Of a DNA stretch of 36,997 nt, positions 33,426 to 36,997 are shown one piece after another; within the stretch, counting starts at the first letter, position 1, and each line of letters starts with the position of its first letter. Under the pieces are notes generated by a model. The model worked only from the letters and a program-made list of their open reading frames with translations, ran no database searches and was not told the origin of the DNA. Both the position numbers and the translations under genes were made by a program. Origin of the DNA: an uncultured Bacteroidales bacterium (GTDB lineage: Bacteria; Bacteroidota; Bacteroidia; Bacteroidales; JAUNSR01); the NCBI GenBank assembly GCA_947074145.1, contig CAMTOJ010000038.1, positions 1 through 36,997 on the forward strand, given 5' to 3'.

Positions 33426-35129
33426 TTAATAAGAATATTTACTTATATCATCATGCTCCGGCTCTAATTTAAGATTCGGATTCATTGTAAGATCGGTATC
33501 CGGGAAAGGAAGTTCGAAGCTTGCACTGGTTACATTTGGAATATCCGGTGTTGGATCATAATAAACTTCTTCTGCATTAAATACTTCTGATTTATAATAA
33601 CTGCCAAGACCGTTATAAAAACTTCTTCTTTGAGATTTCAATTCATTTATAGCTCTTTGTGGATCATAATAATGAAGTCTCACATAATCATACCATCTAT
33701 CTCCTTCACATGCAAGTTCAAGACGTCGCTCTTTCCATACATCTTCCCATGTAATAACAGTTTTTGGGGTTTCACTTTTTACTGATCTTCCTCTAACGGC
33801 ATTGAATGCATCTAACGCTTTAGCATCGGACGTAGAACCGTTATTACCAATAACTGCTTCTGCATAAATAAGGTAAACATCCGACAATCGTAAAAGATGA
33901 GTTGCAAGACTTGTTGCCATACGTGCCATACTAGTACCAATACCGGCAACATGGTCAGAGTTATTACCAACAAGGTGTTTTACATTATTAGCTCCTGTAG
34001 GACATTGGAATTCTTGCGGTCCTGTAGAGTATTCCATACAGAAATAGTTATAATCGAAACCATTTTTGTCGCTCCAAAAATAATCATATGTATCACCATA
34101 CATCATCATTGTTGCTTTTCTACGTTCATCAAAATTATTTCTTGTAAGACTCATTGCATTTTCATTAAAGGCATCTTGCAAGTCAACTGAAGGACCGGCA
34201 TATCCACCCCAAGTATCACCATATTCAGAGAATCCAACCATAGCTAAATCTGATTGCAATGTATTTTGGGATGTCCATATATTAGAAACTACCCATCTCC
34301 ATGATATGATAGCTTCATCACTTACATTGTTTTCAAGACGGAAGATATCAGAATAATTAGGAAGTAGTTGACGACCGCTCTGTGTAATTACTTTATCTGC
34401 ATATGATGCAGCTTTTGCAAGATCATCAGAATTACGCGAACCGCTTTGACCTAAACCTGATTTTGTAAGATATACCTTTGAAAGTAATGCATAAGCGGTA
34501 TACTTATCAAAACGTCCATTTTTAGTGATATCCTTTTCAGGTAGCCATTCAATTGCCTTTTCAAGATTCATTATTATATAATCATACACATTCTCAGCTG
34601 TTGCTCTTTTTAGATTATTATAACCTCCTGCTGATATTAATTCTGAATTATTATGGATAATAGGAACGCCTCCAAAACAACGTACAAGATAAAAATATGC
34701 CATTGATTTCCATACTATGGCCTCACCTTTTACATTTCTTTTTACCTCTTCAGAGACATCCGGGCCCGATTTCATATCAATATTTTCAATAACACTGTTA
34801 CAGTAAGCGTTAACTGACCACAATGAAGCTGACATATTTACAAGATCCTCATCAGTTGAGTTTATTGTAAATGAAAGATATGGTGAGCTTCCCCAGTAAT
34901 AGTTACCCGACAACACTTCTCCGATTTTGAAGAATCCACGTTGGAAATCATACCACGGAGAATTATATATTGTATTTACAGCTTGTCTACATTGTTCATC
35001 TGACTGATAGAACCCATCTACAACATAGCTATCTATAGTAGGACGGTCCAAAAAGTCTTCACAAGAAGTTAATCCTGCCAACATTATAGAACACAGACCT
35101 AAAGATTTTAGAATATTTAATTGTTTCAT
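33426..35129 (-). CDS. SusD/RagB-family glycan-binding outer-membrane lipoprotein (PUL B)
   Basis: The product has 567 residues with a lipoprotein leader ending GLTSC (Cys23) followed by EDFLDRP, the classical SusD start. Alpha-helical TPR-like regions follow (YFYLVRCFGGVPI, YDYIIMNLEKAIEWLP, YTAYALLSKVYLTKSG), and the C-terminal stretch LSDVYLIYAEAVIGNN with WKERRLELACEGDRWYDYVRL is highly typical of SusD/RagB. It forms the lid of the partner SusC, which ends 28 bp upstream, and delivers oligosaccharides to it. Length is normal. It belongs to another SusD branch than the PUL A protein. Confidence 0.95.
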   Translation of the reverse strand: MKQLNILKSLGLCSIMLAGLTSCEDFLDRPTIDSYVVDGFYQSDEQCRQAVNTIYNSPWYDFQRGFFKIGEVLSGNYYWGSSPYLSFTINSTDEDLVNMSASLWSVNAYCNSVIENIDMKSGPDVSEEVKRNVKGEAIVWKSMAYFYLVRCFGGVPIIHNNSELISAGGYNNLKRATAENVYDYIIMNLEKAIEWLPEKDITKNGRFDKYTAYALLSKVYLTKSGLGQSGSRNSDDLAKAASYADKVITQSGRQLLPNYSDIFRLENNVSDEAIISWRWVVSNIWTSQNTLQSDLAMVGFSEYGDTWGGYAGPSVDLQDAFNENAMSLTRNNFDERRKATMMMYGDTYDYFWSDKNGFDYNYFCMEYSTGPQEFQCPTGANNVKHLVGNNSDHVAGIGTSMARMATSLATHLLRLSDVYLIYAEAVIGNNGSTSDAKALDAFNAVRGRSVKSETPKTVITWEDVWKERRLELACEGDRWYDYVRLHYYDPQRAINELKSQRRSFYNGLGSYYKSEVFNAEEVYYDPTPDIPNVTSASFELPFPDTDLTMNPNLKLEPEHDDISKYSY

Positions 35130-35157
35130 TTGTAAACGATTTAAAGTTGGACAAAGA

Positions 35158-36997
35158 TTATAATGTTATACTTACTCCAATTGAATAAGTTTTTGGCGAC
35201 GGATAACGTCCATTATCAAGACCGTAAACATTAACATTTGCAGTATTTGCTCCAATTTCAGGATCATAACCTGAATAATTTGTGAAAGTGTGAAGATTTT
35301 GTCCTTGTGCATAAATGCGCAGATTATCAATCTTAAGAGATCTGATCATTTTCTTAGGGAAAGTGTAACCGATAGTAACTGACGCAATTCTTAAGTATGA
35401 ACCATCTTCGATATATCTATCACTAATTCTATCATTATCATTCGGGTCATTTGCTATTGCTCTCGGTACATCAGTATTCGGATTAATAACTGTTACATTT
35501 GTTATATCATCGTACCAGTTATTTACTGTTACCCCATTTACTACTGCTGGATATACTTTTGAAGCATCCACTGGAGCGATTACCGCACGATTAGTCACTT
35601 TACTAAGTTGATTATCCCATGTACTCTTCATATTTGATAGATTCATAGCCATATAGTTATAAATCTTATTACCGTAGCATCCATTAATGAAGATATTGGC
35701 ATCAAAATTCTTATAAGAGAATGAATTACTGAACCCAAATGTAAATTTAGGAAATGGTGATCCTAAATCTGTTCTGTCATATTCATCAATAATACCATCA
35801 GGTACACCATCCGGACCACTAAGGTCTTTATATTTTATATCTCCTACCCAAACTGTATTGTATCTGTTGAAATTTCCATCAGCCGGATATTTAGCAGGTT
35901 TTGGAGAGTTTTTCAAATCATCAAGATCTTTATAAATACCATCTACTTTATATCCATAGAAATTAAACAAAGGTTGTCCGATTCGTGTAAGTGAAACGAC
36001 ATCACTCCATTGTCCATAACCTTCAATAGCAGATGATTCAAGTCCGTCAAGACCTTTTAGTTTGTTCTTATTAAATGAAATATTGAAATCTGTATCCCAT
36101 GTAAATTGGCCGGTTAAATTACGAGTATTTAAAGAGAACTCAATACCTTCATTACTGATATGACCATAATTACCCCATGGCGAAGCTAATGCTGAAGATC
36201 CATTACCTCTTGTTCCCATATATGAAGGAAGCTGCATTGGCATAAGCATATCTTTCGATTCTTTAATATAGGCATCAACCACAAGATTTATGCGATCATT
36301 TAAAAATCCTAAGTCAATACCAATATTAGTCTGTTCTTGAGTTTCCCACTTAACATATGGATTAGCAATATTTGACTGTCTGTAACCAAGTCCCAATCCT
36401 GTTTCCATTTTTGATATTGAAGAACCCCATCTATATCCAGATATATTTGCATTACCTGTCTGACCCCAACCGATACGTAATTTACCGTTACTTAAGATCT
36501 CTTCAATTGATTCAAAAAACACCTCATTGGAGAATCTCCATGAAGCAGCAAAAGAATGGAAGTCTGCCCATCTGTTTTTTGGCCCGAAGTTTGAAGAACC
36601 ATCTCGTCTATATGTATAAGTAGCCATATATCTCTCATCATAATTATATGTTCCACGTCCGAAGAAAGATGCCATTGCTGAAGATCCGAAACCTGAAGTA
36701 ATTTTTGCATCCTCCCCTAAACTTGGATTTTTAATATCATTTGATGGCAAATTCTGTGCAGTAACTGATTGATAACGATAGGTAGATTCCCAACACTCCT
36801 GACCAACCATCAATGTATAATTATGTTTATCTACGTTTCCTGTATAGGTTAGATAATTCTTAATCTGCCAAAATAAACTGTTATTTTCCTGTATTGAAGA
36901 TGAATTTGATGGTCTTGCCCATGATCCATATTGTACTGCAGGATAGAATCTTTCACCTTTTGAACCATTTATATCATACCCAAGCTCTGAGTGTAAT
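35158..36997 (-). CDS. SusC/RagA-family TonB-dependent transporter (PUL B), N-terminus outside window
   Basis: The minus-strand frame is open from the stop at 35158 to the window edge, 613 codons. Internal Met/Leu codons near 36810 are not the start, because the barrel sequence continues upstream of them (NYLTYTGNVDKHNYTL). Visible are barrel repeats typical of SusC (NRWADFHSFAASWRFSNE, GKLRIGWGQTGN, PKFTFGFSNSFSYKNFD) and the end RYPSPKTYSIGVSITL. Missing are the signal peptide, the carboxypeptidase-regulatory-like domain and the plug, which must lie beyond position 36997. It works with the SusD that follows after 28 bp to import mannan-type or related oligosaccharides. The PUL B promoter and any regulator also lie outside. 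Confidence 0.93.
   Translation of the reverse strand, partial: LHSELGYDINGSKGERFYPAVQYGSWARPSNSSSIQENNSLFWQIKNYLTYTGNVDKHNYTLMVGQECWESTYRYQSVTAQNLPSNDIKNPSLGEDAKITSGFGSSAMASFFGRGTYNYDERYMATYTYRRDGSSNFGPKNRWADFHSFAASWRFSNEVFFESIEEILSNGKLRIGWGQTGNANISGYRWGSSISKMETGLGLGYRQSNIANPYVKWETQEQTNIGIDLGFLNDRINLVVDAYIKESKDMLMPMQLPSYMGTRGNGSSALASPWGNYGHISNEGIEFSLNTRNLTGQFTWDTDFNISFNKNKLKGLDGLESSAIEGYGQWSDVVSLTRIGQPLFNFYGYKVDGIYKDLDDLKNSPKPAKYPADGNFNRYNTVWVGDIKYKDLSGPDGVPDGIIDEYDRTDLGSPFPKFTFGFSNSFSYKNFDANIFINGCYGNKIYNYMAMNLSNMKSTWDNQLSKVTNRAVIAPVDASKVYPAVVNGVTVNNWYDDITNVTVINPNTDVPRAIANDPNDNDRISDRYIEDGSYLRIASVTIGYTFPKKMIRSLKIDNLRIYAQGQNLHTFTNYSGYDPEIGANTANVNVYGLDNGRYPSPKTYSIGVSITL

Overview
The window is AT-rich, gene-dense bacterial DNA from the phylum Bacteroidota, most likely order Bacteroidales. 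The signs are SusC/SusD outer-membrane pairs, lipoproteins with a short hydrophobic leader ending in Cys, a hybrid two-component (HTCS) regulator, TAnnTTTG-type -7 promoter boxes in place of a sigma70 -10, and a tmRNA whose predicted tag is GESNYALAA. The sequence alone does not settle the genus.

Layout: (1) 1-12,644, minus strand: a polysaccharide utilisation locus (PUL A). In transcription order it holds an HTCS sensor/regulator, then, after a terminator, SusC, SusD, a small lipoprotein, a GH5 glycosidase and a GH3 glycosidase cut off by the window edge. Gaps from SusC onward are 6-29 bp, so these genes probably form one operon. (2) 12,900-18,200: a conserved-gene island with metF, an M23 peptidase-like lipoprotein and a DcaP-like porin on the plus strand, then tmRNA (ssrA) on the minus strand. 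An 818-bp gap here holds a hexamer microsatellite, a tiny ORF ending in a terminator, and a striking nested palindrome. (3) 18,350-23,430, minus strand: a NagZ-like GH3 fused to a serine beta-lactamase-type domain, then a 5'-nucleotidase split over two genes. (4) 23,600-25,780, plus strand: rplS (ribosomal protein L19) and a dicarboxylate/amino-acid:cation symporter, each with a terminator. (5) 25,826-36,997, minus strand: a second PUL (PUL B). In transcription order it has SusC (start outside the window), SusD, two surface glycan-binding lipoproteins and a GH26 mannanase-type enzyme; then a terminator and a GH31 alpha-xylosidase/alpha-glucosidase with its own promoter.

How the genes work together: in each PUL the surface lipoproteins and SusD capture a glycan, endo-acting enzymes (GH5 or GH26) cut it, SusC imports oligosaccharides with TonB energy, and exo-enzymes (GH3, GH31) finish the breakdown. 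In PUL A the HTCS senses a breakdown product in the periplasm and activates the operon next to it. PUL B points to a beta-mannan-type glycan; the PUL A substrate looks like a beta-linked glucan or related hemicellulose, but this is not proven. The central island mixes cell-wall turnover (M23, NagZ/beta-lactamase fusion), nucleotide scavenging and housekeeping. I found no integrase, transposase, CRISPR array, tRNA or phage gene, and no clear unknown multi-gene system. The least explained items are the nested palindrome, the microsatellite/tiny ORF beside it, and the 130-residue lipoprotein of PUL A.
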